From Dysidea avara (taxonomy: Eukaryota > Porifera > Demospongiae > Dictyoceratida > Dysideidae): a stretch of DNA of 64,000 nucleotides. The notes beneath the pieces are model-generated. The model worked only from the letters and a program-made list of their open reading frames with translations, was not told the DNA's origin and did not search any database. The position numbers and the translations under genes are program-made. The DNA lies in NCBI RefSeq assembly GCF_963678975.1, contig NC_089274.1, positions 1,476,001-1,540,000 of the forward strand, read 5' to 3'. This document shows positions 36,450 through 46,857 of this stretch, in pieces (the first letter of the stretch is position 1; each line of letters opens with the position of its first letter).

Positions 36450-38681
36450 TTACTTCTTTTTGGTTGGTTCTTTTTTGCTAACAACATTCTTGAAACACAC
36501 TTCCACAATATGGATCAAGCTGTCTACGATATCAGCTACTGTTGCTGACTCATCACCAAGAACAGACCAGACAGACTCACTCACTCCAGGAGGACATTGG
36601 AATATGCTACTAGGGACGTGGAACTTTCCCCCAGCTGCTCCACTTGTGCTTTTAACTGGGACAACAATTGCTCCATTCCATGCGAATTGCTGCACTTCGT
36701 ATGCAGCTGTTGGGCCACCTTCAATAAGAATGCAAATGTTCATGATACGTGTGGTGGCAGTACTAGTTTGCCGTACTGAATTACCCAAGAAGATCGTTTC
36801 ACCATATGGAACTGGTTCCATTGTACCATCAGCTCTTTGTCTGGTCTGTCGAGACTTATCAGCTGGGTCCTTCACAGCTACGGCATGAAAGAGGTTGAGG
36901 GGTAAGCCAAGCTTCTTACGCTTGTCGTAAAAACTCTTAGCCACTCTGTCTTCTATACCAAAAAGTCCACCAGTTACAAGAACAACTGACTTTCGTCTAG
37001 CCAACTCTTTTCCAAGGAGTTTACAAATTGTTTCACCATTTGGACTGTAAAATTGGCTGCCTCCTGAAATGTACACACAATTCCCATCAGGTAGTTGAGA
37101 ATGCAACTCCTGCTGTAAACGTTTCAGCTCCCTCTCTTCTCGTTTGCCAGCACCAATACTGTCTGGGTTGAAAGCTTGCTTAACTCGTTTGAGTAGTATT
37201 TCATCAAAGGTTTGACCCCGACCATCAATAAATTCCTCTGTTCCCACCAACATGGACACCCAGTATGGCATCTCAACATCCTCGTACATAACAGGTACCA
37301 TCTTCTTCCGATGTTGGGAGAAATAAACCAACTGCTCACAAGTTACATCACTACAGAAATCCTTTGATATGATACACACGACCACGCTACAATCCCTAAC
37401 TTTCTTTTGAAAGACAGCACCGTTAGCACTGACAGTTCCCTTAGCTTCAAGCTCTAGACTAGACCACACAGAATAGTTGTTCTTCTCCAGGTGTTCCTTT
37501 ACGTAACTATGGAATGATGCTTGTGTTGAATGGCAAATAGTAACAACAAGTGGTTTGGTTTCTATCTGAGAAGCACTGGTTCTCTTTTGTGAAAGCTTAG
37601 CAGGTTTAGGAGCCATGGATTCCAGGTTCATTTCCATCACCTCAGCTATTCCTGCCGCCATTTTAGAAGCCGACTTCTCCACAGATCCCTTTACCTCCCA
37701 CTGTATATACTGGACACTGGCAAACTGTATGGCTAGACAGTTTGGGGGCCAGTGAGGATTGAGGTTGAGTGGAATAATAAACTTCCCCAGACTATCGGCA
37801 TGTTTTACCTCAAGGTTTGTCACACTGGTCTCACCATATCGACTGGTAACTATGGGAACAAACACAGCAGCTTTCTGAAGGTATTTGTTGGTGTAATCCT
37901 GTTCAGGTGACTCACTACTAGAAGATACCTCACTAGTGTCTTGCGATTGATCATCAGTGTAGACTTTGAAGCCAAGCTTCTTTAGTGCAAGCTGTAAAGC
38001 TGACACATGTGTGCTGGTCTCTTCACTCACATAACTTAAGTAAATCTTCTTTTGTGCCATTGCCTCTGGAACAGATGTTTTTTTAGCTATGATGGATGAT
38101 ATAGCTTCTGATGAGCTGGGTAATTCTAACATTGATTTAAGAGCGATGTAAATCCGATCATTGTCAACAATATCAAGTAGAGTGAAGTTAGCTTCTTGTG
38201 ATGAACTAACAGGGCATTTCAAGCTGCCGCACATGAAAAAGTAGCCATCCAACTCGATTGCAGGTTGGAGTTCACTGTGTGCTATTTGTTTCTGGATAAC
38301 ATCACGGACCTCACTGAGTCTGGAGACCAAAGACACGCTGATTATCCCCAAGCTGATCTCATCTGGAAGCATAACGACCCCCAGCAATGGGTGTTGTCTT
38401 GCTACATATAACACTCCATCCTCTGCGATATCAGCTGGCTTCAACGTATTTATCAGCTCATCTTTAGTGACGGGGTGTCCATCTTCAGTGACATACCGGA
38501 AAGAATAACCGTTGGGGAGTAATGTCTTCACGGTATCTTCAAAATCTTTTAACGTCAGCTGATCGCCATCATCGTCATCGGGCCAATCATAAGCTACAGT
38601 ACCGACAGGTATGCGGTGTGAGTCCACAGAGTAGATCGAAACTTTAATGAAGTTCTTCTCCGACATTTCCGCTGCAGCCAA
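36450..38681 (-). CDS. TIR-TIR-SLOG protein, copy 3 (743 aa, intron-less)
   Basis: Same architecture as copies 1 and 2, but the N-terminal about 220 residues are clearly diverged (for example FIKVSIYSVDSHRIPVGTVA against FIKVSLQWVDLRSTPIGTAA), with short insertions and deletions. From ALQLALKKLGFKVYTDD through QYIQWEVKGSVEKSASK the protein is identical to copy 1 and the DNA (about 37630-37992) nearly so. After that it diverges moderately again. TIR1 keeps the NLEVKH glutamate; TIR2 reads CSDVTCEQLVYF, with Gln at the equivalent site. The SLOG turns are SGGSQFY, VTGGLFGIED and EGGPTAAYE; the Gly-to-Thr and Asp-for-Gly changes suggest altered ligand contacts. BBIP1 starts 101 bp away on the other strand, so the two probably share a promoter. 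Confidence 0.88.
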   Translation of the reverse strand: MAAAEMSEKNFIKVSIYSVDSHRIPVGTVAYDWPDDDDGDQLTLKDFEDTVKTLLPNGYSFRYVTEDGHPVTKDELINTLKPADIAEDGVLYVARQHPLLGVVMLPDEISLGIISVSLVSRLSEVRDVIQKQIAHSELQPAIELDGYFFMCGSLKCPVSSSQEANFTLLDIVDNDRIYIALKSMLELPSSSEAISSIIAKKTSVPEAMAQKKIYLSYVSEETSTHVSALQLALKKLGFKVYTDDQSQDTSEVSSSSESPEQDYTNKYLQKAAVFVPIVTSRYGETSVTNLEVKHADSLGKFIIPLNLNPHWPPNCLAIQFASVQYIQWEVKGSVEKSASKMAAGIAEVMEMNLESMAPKPAKLSQKRTSASQIETKPLVVTICHSTQASFHSYVKEHLEKNNYSVWSSLELEAKGTVSANGAVFQKKVRDCSVVVCIISKDFCSDVTCEQLVYFSQHRKKMVPVMYEDVEMPYWVSMLVGTEEFIDGRGQTFDEILLKRVKQAFNPDSIGAGKREERELKRLQQELHSQLPDGNCVYISGGSQFYSPNGETICKLLGKELARRKSVVLVTGGLFGIEDRVAKSFYDKRKKLGLPLNLFHAVAVKDPADKSRQTRQRADGTMEPVPYGETIFLGNSVRQTSTATTRIMNICILIEGGPTAAYEVQQFAWNGAIVVPVKSTSGAAGGKFHVPSSIFQCPPGVSESVWSVLGDESATVADIVDSLIHIVEVCFKNVVSKKEPTKKK

Positions 38682-38782
38682 CTACTAGCGGTTAGCGCAC
38701 GCGCAAACAGGTTGGGGGAATTACCGCGTTTTTGAATGGTTGTCTTATTCGAGGTCCGATTGGTCAAGGTTTAGACGATATC
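38682..38782. promoter_or_regulatory. Candidate bidirectional promoter, TIR-SLOG copy 3 / BBIP1
   Basis: Only 101 bp separate the two divergent start codons. The segment contains GCGCACGCGC (38696-38705) and a CCGATTGGTC CCAAT-type word (38756-38765); no TATA box. Both 5' UTRs must lie here unless non-coding exons exist. Confidence 0.6.
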
Positions 38783-39197
38783 ATGCCAACCGTGAGTACC
38801 GTGTTCTAGCTGTAATGTAGCGAACTAGTCAACAATAAACCACTCACAGTATTTCTAATTAATGCACACTCACAGAAAGAAAAGATACCAAAGCTTCGTG
38901 AGGTAGTTCCCAAGTTTGGATTACTGTACTCGGAGCACAAGCCGCAACTAGTGGGTGATTTTAAATAAGTATTACCACTACTAACTTCCATTTAACAGGC
39001 TCTGTGTAAGCCCAAGATTTTACCACTGAAATCTGTCACCTTGGAAAAGTTGGAGAAGATGCAAAAAGACGTACGATATGTTCCTTGCCTTTGCATAATT
39101 AACTAATATTATGTAGGCACAAGAAATGCTGAAGATGCAGGAAGCCCTAGCCAGACATCAGGAGTTGGAAGAGAGACAAACGAGACAAGAGATATAA
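38783..39197 (+). CDS. BBIP1: BBSome-interacting protein 1 (BBIP10), 78 aa, four exons
   Basis: A small subunit of the BBSome, which moves membrane proteins in cilia. Exons 38783-38791, 38876-38950, 38999-39070 and 39117-39197 join in frame to MPTKEKIPKLREVVPKFGLL, then YSEHKPQLALCKPKILPLKS and [18 protein letters not shown], ending RQTRQEI. Human BBIP1 has EVLPKQGQL and then [20 protein letters not shown], so the match is direct although the protein is tiny. The donor after exon 2 (CTA then GTGGGT) was chosen because the next possible one adds a base and brings in a stop. It ends 72 bp from the LIN9 stop on the opposite strand, so the 3' UTRs almost certainly overlap. Confidence 0.9.
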
Positions 39198-39269
39198 CTT
39201 ACAGATAATTCATTTCATCCATAAACAATACATGAAATACAAAAAGGATTTATAAATAATTGTTATAGA

Positions 39270-42200
39270 TTAAGGCGGATTTTGTCTACTAGATGTGTTT
39301 TGGGTTTTGATGAATGCATGCAAGGCACCCGAAGGGTTTAAGTCTGATGAAATTAATGCTAATGGTACTTCTATTTTGTCTTGAAAAAACCTGCAAAACA
39401 CAAATTATAAGTTTGAATGACCAATAGCTATCTTACTGTTCATTAGACTCGTGCAGTGAAGAGTGGATGTTCTGAAGTGATGTCTCTAATGAGAACTCTT
39501 CAGGCAAGCTAGCTTGACTTGCTGCAGTCTGTTATAAATTAAAAGCTATAAATATACAGAATGAAAACTTTTGTAAATTGAGCATTTTACATGAATTTTG
39601 GTTTGTCAACCTTTTCAACAGAACCATCACAAATTAGCCTTTTGGGATATTATTCAGCCCACAAAATGCAAAAGTTTATTTCACATGAACACATCCAGAT
39701 GATACTCACCTCCACATGTAGTAACAATGAAGAAAGACGTGATACTAGTTCTATCAAGGGAACAGAGTCTACTAGCCTATTGCAGATACACGTTACAAAC
39801 AGATCTGTATTATCATTCACACACACACCTTCCCTTGTTCATGAACCTTTTGTTCTCTGCTAGAGTGATAGCCATCGCCTTCTCATTACAAGTGGTGGTC
39901 ATGTCTAAACTAGGGTGGATCATGTCTTCACCATACCCAAGCTGTGGAATGGGAATGGGGACAGAGTTGCTTAATACCCAGGAACTGCAAAGTTACTTGT
40001 ATTGATGTAAGCACAACACTATTAATAAATAAATTGTATGTCATGCCCATAACTGGAGCAGAGAAACTACAAGTGTGCTATGGCTTTAGCCAAATGGCAT
40101 ATATATATATATATAAGCATTCCTTGATGAGGCATTCATGATTACGAGCATTGTGTGAGACAGTGCCGTGCATTTTACGCTTTCTCAAATGTCACAAACT
40201 GCAAGGGTTTGTTGTTACATCATTATGGACATTTTGGGAGCCAGAATTTTTGGCTACTTTTTGCTGAAATATAGAGGTTTCTTTCAGAGGTAAAAAATGT
40301 ATTAACCAGACCTGTTGGGACCAAAATGTTTGTTCTTCTTATGGAGGTTTTTTCTATTGTGTTGTTAATTCGGGGAGTTTGTTAAGAGAGGTTCCACTAT
40401 ACGTCCTTCTACACAGTATATGGGACACCTTCCTCAGTACACATTATCAATTCTTGTTAGTACACACATACAGATGTGTACCTCAATACAATGAGCCTTG
40501 GTGAGTTCCATTCGCTTGCTAAGTTGAGTGTTTATTTGTTCTAACTCTAAAATTTTGGTAGCGTAGTTACAAAAGAATCCAAAATCTTCTTTTTGCCCGT
40601 GAGCTTTCTGTCAAGATATTAATAGAATTCATTCCATGTTCTCCAAACTACAATATGTTACCTTCTTTTCTCCTAAAGTATTCAACTCCCTAAGTGATTT
40701 AACTGCCTCTTTTTTGACATTTAGAATTTTTGATGTCTGAGCCTGTAAAGTTTGTGTATAAACACCACAGACCGTGACACACACATGTACACATTACATA
40801 CTGTGACACACTACACACAGTGACACACACATGTACACACCACTTGGTTTAAAAATTCTATAGGAAACCCTCCAAGATAGCCAGATGCAAACTGAGAAGC
40901 TGAAAACAGATGATTATAATGAATTATTTAATGATACTAGTTATAACATACAAGATGATGAAGATGCAATAGAGGAATCTTGTAGTCTAAACCTAATGAG
41001 AAACACTAATATACCACTTGACCACATTTATCACTATGACATACCTTGCTGGTGATTGTGATAATAATGGGTCAAGCTGTGTAACAAAATATAACACATT
41101 TTCAAAGCATTTATTAGCTTACTACTTTATCAGATCCAATATTCCTAATGGACATAACAGGAACAGGACTGCACACACTATTACCATAATACTTAACAAT
41201 CATTTTATAATGAATAGGGCAGGCTCACTTATTAGCTGATGAGGTAGCTGCCATCTGACCCCAATTATTAATCTGCTCTTCTAATTCTCTAATAGATAAT
41301 GTGTCTTGCACAACAGCACTCTGTGATGTACAAGGTAGGCTACACATATACCTACACAAATTCCTTACTTGAATCTCAGTATCTGGGACAGCATGCTTCC
41401 CTAAGCCTGTATAGTGACAGAATGAAGTAGGAGATATTACAGCTCAACAAGACTGTATACCTGGTCGATCAAATGCTACTAAATATTGATGTGATGTAAG
41501 GTCCACTGCCTCTACTTTGCCTGTAAAGAACTGGGTAGTACCATGGTCCGGCAGCCTTGCTGTAAAAATAGTGATACAATGGATCATAGCTAGTACTAAC
41601 ATACCAGTGACTGCTGTCCCTATTACTAGTGTTTGTGGAATATCATTGGGTAGGTCTCGGTATTCATCAAAATTGGTCACAAGTCCTTTTTGTATTTCTC
41701 TTATCTTCTTTCGTTTGGCTTCCAGTTCTGCTCTCTCTTGAGCAAAAAATGATGCAGAACACCTGAGGGTGGAGTGGAATGGGAGAGACACTAGAGAAAT
41801 ACCACAACAAACCTTCGAGGCTTCCCCAATAACCGACGAATGTATCTCCATTGTACTCTGGTCAGTTGTGTGGTCTGTATGGCATATAACAACAACAACA
41901 TCAACAAGGTATGGGTCATGTAATATGACAATACCTAATATGACCACAAATTTGGCAACAACAAAAAATATGGCCTCCATACCAAGGTGGTCATGTTAGA
42001 AATGCCATGAAATAGATGTTTTGGACCTGCTTAACATGGTTATCATAAAGGGGTGGCCTCAACATGGTCACTACCATGAGGTAGTACACCTTAGCTATGT
42101 TTGGGACTTACTTGACATGGTCACTATAACAAGGTGGTCTTATTAATGAGGTCACAAAATACACCTTAGCTATCTACTCACTACAATGAGGTGCTTTTAT

Positions 42201-45200
42201 TATGATAAATAGGAAATTTACTATCAAAATTTTGTTGTTGACTGCATTGACATTAACCTATTTGTCGTCACAGGCTCAAATCAATATGGTACCAAGTGAT
42301 ATAACTACGCACGTAGAATACATTTTGGTCTCAATGTCAACATTGCCGTGTGTTTTTAAAAGTAGTGTGCCTCGAACAGTCACACCCATATAAGTTAACT
42401 AGTCCTACGCTGTATAGGTAGTAATATATATAATCTATACATCGAATTGTTTACTATGAACTAAGGAACTCTGCTGGCATGTTGTTGTTTACATATTGTT
42501 AACCACAAGGTTGTTATTAAACACGTAAAAATGGCTAAATTGGCTAAATGGGCATTACATGTGTAACAGCATGAAACAAGTAAAGTTGAATCAGTCTCTG
42601 TTACTACTCTACAATGTTTTCTTACAGTGAAATCTTCCAGGGTTGCTTTCTACAAGTTTTCAGCAAAACTGGTCTTCATGCATGCACTTAACAGCACGTG
42701 GCCACTTCTTTCGTTCTTCAGACGATGGTAGAACAGCCACCATGAGCAAACACTAGTACTATCATCTCTTTGCTTCATACAAGACAACAAGCAACTATAC
42801 TAACACTACTTCAGACCTATTCTATAAATCTAGAAAGTTAAACCTTTAACTGTCTGGCCTCCAGGAACGCTATATACAGGCCTGCTATAACAACTGAAGT
42901 ATATTCTGTGAGTGTTACATGATCACTGAAAAGTTAACAACTCAATGAACAGAATTGATATTGCCACCTGAGAGAATTTGGTTGAGGCATACTAGGTTAA
43001 CTCCACCACACTTGAACATTCAATCAGAGGATTTTCCCACTACCTTGGCTAGGAAGGCATCACTTTATGCCAGTCTTAAGATTAGGCAGATCCAACAGAG
43101 TTGCTAGTTTTCTGATTTAGCTAGTCAGGTACAGACATAGCAACCATTTCTGTTTAAACAAACAAACAAGATAATCCAGATTACTGACATCATTATGCTT
43201 CTAATAATCATTTGCTGAATTTTTGTCATTAATTTTAATAGTGCTGAGCAATAGCTAGTAGAAAATTCACTATCACAATAGATATTGAAGTACTATTCAC
43301 GATACGATAATATCACGATAATTACAATTTGAATGATCTTCAGTCAAGTTTTAGTATTCAATGCATGCTAAGAGTAATTAACATTATAATTTGCTTGGTT
43401 TTCTTGAAAGTGCATCAATTAGATAATTGATTGCGTGGGCAGCCACTATTTCTACAATTTTTGTTACAGCCTTGCAGCCAAACTTTTCCATGATAAAGCA
43501 AGCCAAGTAGTTATAAAACAGCTAAGCCAACCTCTCAAGCAGCATTTTTAGTGGAACTCTAGACCCTTCGCGAAGCGATCGACAAATTGCTTGGGCAGCC
43601 AATAAATATGCACAGCTTGTTATAGCCTTGCAACCGAACATTTCACAAATAAGCAAACCTAAAGAGTTACAAAACAGTTAAATAAACTTGGTAACAATGT
43701 TTCTAGTAAGGTTACAGCAATATCGCGATAGTAAGCTGTAATTATCATATCACGATAATGATTTTTTGATCGCGAGTATCGAACTATTGATATTATCGCT
43801 CAGCACTAAATTTTAACAAAATGATGGGAATGTCATGTGAACAGATGAACATATTCAGTGACTTCCTGATTTATGATGTTATGAGGTACACCAACTTGAC
43901 ATGGTCACTTTAAAGAGGTGGTCTTAACCTTTTGAATTCCAAAAGCCATATTTAATGGATAGTCAAAACTTCGAATGAAAAATCTTTCTTATAGACAAGG
44001 TGTTAGCCTATTTGTTATTCTACAATGAGTTAATATTATACATGAAATGAAAGAGTGCTAACTACAGTACAATTAGCATGTAAACATTTGTACAGAACAC
44101 TAAAGGGTACATTTGATACAAAGTGATGAACAGCAGATGTCTTCTAAATCTAGCAACAATTCTGGTGGGATGCTTTATGATCTATTGTATATCACTGGCT
44201 TTAGCAGCACATGAGGATCATGATTGCATCTATTTCAGCAAGAGTGTGATATTGCAAACCAATGATGGATGATCATTGAGGAGTGTAATACCCTACATGC
44301 ATTTATGGAGGACAAGTTTGTCAAATGCATTGGTATCATTTATCAGGAATTTCATAGTGAGACTACAGAGTAATGTGGAGGTAGTATAATCTGTCTAGTG
44401 TTTATAGTTACCAAGTAACAGCAAGACGGGTTACTACAGAGACATGCATAAAAACCAATATTGGCCTTTGATAGACAATGTTCACATTCTTTTTTTGTTA
44501 AATGCGGAATTTAAAGACTTGATAAGAGCATTTAGTACACCCATAGCAATGTTTGATACCTAGTTGACATGGTCACTATAATGAGGTGGTCTTAATAATT
44601 AAAATAAGTATATGCCATATGAGCAGAAATTTTGGTGTGGAATTAAAATTGCTGATTTGGTGGACACTTACAATCTCACCATATTTTATTAGTGTTTATA
44701 ATATTTTAACTGATTGAACAGACATGAGATTAAGAGCAAAACTAGCAAGGCACTGTATATAACAAGCTCATGATATTGAAGGAGAAGTAGAGTTCTGTCA
44801 AAATTAAGTAATAGCTAGTGAGATAGATAGCCATAAATACTTTTGCTATTGATGCACTGAACCTCAGCCTGTGGTTAATCAAACCGGCAATTCTACGATT
44901 GTCTGCAATATCACAGGTTAAGGTCCTACTCTTATGCCAGAAGGAAGCAAAGATACACGCACCAAAGATCTTGCATGGAGATGTTCCCAATCACTTTGTT
45001 TCCTTTTCAGAAGGCTACTGCACTGGCTATGGATTGAATAAATCTCCAAACTCTGTTTCGCATGAAGAGTCTCTCCAGTACATAGGCAACGAAGTAAGCG
45101 TCTATACATCTCTGTAAACTATAGCTAAACAATTTGCTACCACATGGGACTCCACTTTACTAGGCATGCATTTCATCAAAATTTAAAGTCTCGCCAAATG

Positions 45201-46632
45201 CAAATTTATTAAGCAAACGCCAAATATTCTGCTCTCCAAAATTTCTTATACGGTATACCTTTGGGATCTACTATATATGTTTTTACTGGAGGATTCACAC
45301 AAAATCCTGTACGATGAGTTAACCATTGCACGAATCTAAAAACTAATGACCTGGCATAAAAGACAACCCCAAGTGTGGCTCAATCTGTGGGCCATGTACT
45401 GTTAAAGAGGTGGCTGTTATGATATTTACTACACTTAACATACAATTTTGCATAACTTTGGTGCACCTGATAAAAGTACTTGCACACATTCAAACACATA
45501 CCTTAAGGGCAGGAAACAATTCTTTCAGACATCTCCTAAAATCATTATCTCCTTCAAACAGAGGTCTATCAGCACACGTGTAATACCTACTCAGCCAATA
45601 AGCTAACTCACTTGTCAATATCAGAGTAGAACCATTCATAGAAGCACCACTGGCGGGCCTTGGGCAACTGTAATATGTGTCTAAGACGCTCACTGACTAC
45701 ATGCTATAGACACAATAATACAACTAATAGTCTCTGATAACCTTACCAGTACACCGGGGTCAGGCTTCTTGACTGGTGACTCTGCAGACAATCTTATGAT
45801 CTTATTGTTGCTCAATGACAAAGCATCCTACATGGGAATGCAAAGTAGATGGGTAAATTTTGCTTAAAGGAAAATTTGGCTGCAAAATATCCAATGGTGG
45901 GCAATACCATTATTTATATGCTTAGCTGTCATTTTCATTCACCAAAAACATGACTGGTAAACATTCTCTGCTCAACATACTTCATCATCTTCTTCTGTGC
46001 TTGCAGTACTGGCATCAAGTCTACTAAGGGAGTCATCAGAGAAGTCCAATTTCTTTCTGGAACGTTTACGTGTCTACACACCAGATAACATACACGGTAT
46101 AAATCTAGCATGCTCACACACACTATACATACCAATGGCGTTCTATTGGGTGATTCATGGAAAGAAGCAGATGAGGCCTTTGTAGCACTTCTAGTTTGAG
46201 CACCTTGTCTCTTCCTAGTAGCTGAATCTAATAAACACAATATTCTAAACAATATAAATAATAGCTAGTGTGCTCGTTAACCTTGCTTGAGATTAGCCAG
46301 CGCTTGTGCAATCTTCAAAGTGTTGTCTGTGCAGGTGAGACACATTGTAGACACAGTAGCAATATTTCAGCTCGTTTATACAAGTGTTACCTATGCATTA
46401 CAATACTAACATTTCAATTATACTCAGTGTAACGCTATTATCTCGTCAAAAGTGGGTTGTACCGTACGTACCAAGTCACTCTCCTAGCCCGCCTGCCTAA
46501 CACTCGTAAATTACAATACTACAACTTATATCTCATTGTCACATTAATAATGTCTGCCGTGTATGTTGACACTGCAGTAGTCAGTCACATACCTTCAGCT
46601 GGTAATTCTAGCGTCTCCGTGATATCCGCCAT
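39270..46632 (-). CDS. LIN9: LIN9 homologue, DREAM/MuvB complex subunit
   Basis: LIN9 is a core subunit of MuvB, which with B-MYB or with E2F/DP and p107/p130 controls cell-cycle genes. Well-supported exons: 46632-46593, 46326-46282, 46227-46133, 46073-45981, 45827-45747, 45703-45612, 45565-45502, 41874-41813, 41762-41605, 41559-41461, 40742-40662, 40607-40482, 39941-39829, 39776-39710, 39528-39437, 39390-39270. The DIRP domain spans WCFYEWFYSDIDKPLFEGDN, then RVQWRYIRRLLGKPRRCSAS, close to the human protein; DLPNDIPQTLVIGTAVT and FTGKVEAVDL follow. Later exons give LGGFPIEFLNQ, SKILNVKKEAVKSLREL, LVSRLSSLLL and FFQDKIEVPLALISS, ending NPSGALHAF. The segments 41400-41229 and about 40900-40844 belong to the gene, but their exact joins are unresolved because the obvious donor and acceptor phases do not agree. 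Intron 7 is 3.6 kb and holds a hAT-type MITE. The start ATG GCG GAT was preferred over an ATG two codons upstream in another frame. Confidence 0.92.
40225..40402. mobile_element. pogo/Tc1-like MITE fragment in LIN9 intron
   Basis: Matches 56654-56850 over almost all its length (shared GGACATTTTGGGA, AATATAGAGGTTT, AATGTATTAACCAGACCTGT, TATGGAGGTTTTTTCTATTG). The left end seems truncated; the right end reads AGAGAGGTTCCACTATA. Confidence 0.7.
42050..42200. repeat. Dispersed intronic repeat, LIN9 copy (inverted)
   Basis: Reverse complement of the unit in the ACLY introns: TACACCTTAGCTATGTTTGG, then TTGACATGGTCACTATAA, then GTGGTCTTATTAATGAGGTC. Weaker pieces occur near 43890 and 44560 in the same intron. 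Confidence 0.7.
43239..43808. mobile_element. hAT-like MITE in LIN9 intron 7, 570 bp, 8-bp target duplication
   Basis: Left end TAGTGCTGAGCAATAG, right end TATCGCTCAGCACTA, flanked by AATTTTAA at 43231-43238 and 43809-43816. The interior has ATCACGATAAT-type inverted words near both ends and no ORF. Confidence 0.85.
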
Positions 46633-46857
46633 TTTTCATAATATTTGGCGCCTGCGCACTTGGTTCGATTGCGCGGAAGGCGGAATTGATGCAGTGACGG
46701 TTACGGTCAATTTATCACCCTTAATACGCCAAGAAGTAGCGCCATAGTTAGTAAGTGGTATTGTGTGGTGTTATACGTTAGTTTGATGCGATATTTATCG
46801 TTACTTGTAGCACGTGTAATTCTGAATTGTTCGATTGTGGGTTTGCATTATTCAAAG
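46633..46857. promoter_or_regulatory. Bidirectional promoter region, LIN9 / CSTF3
   Basis: The divergent start codons are 225 bp apart. Near the LIN9 start the DNA is GC-rich (TTTGGCGCCTGCGCACTTGG; GGCGCC resembles an E2F-type site and TGCGCA an NRF1-type half site). A CACGTG E-box is at 46811. No TATA box. Since LIN9 acts in E2F/DREAM control, the E2F-like word is suggestive but untested. Confidence 0.6.
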
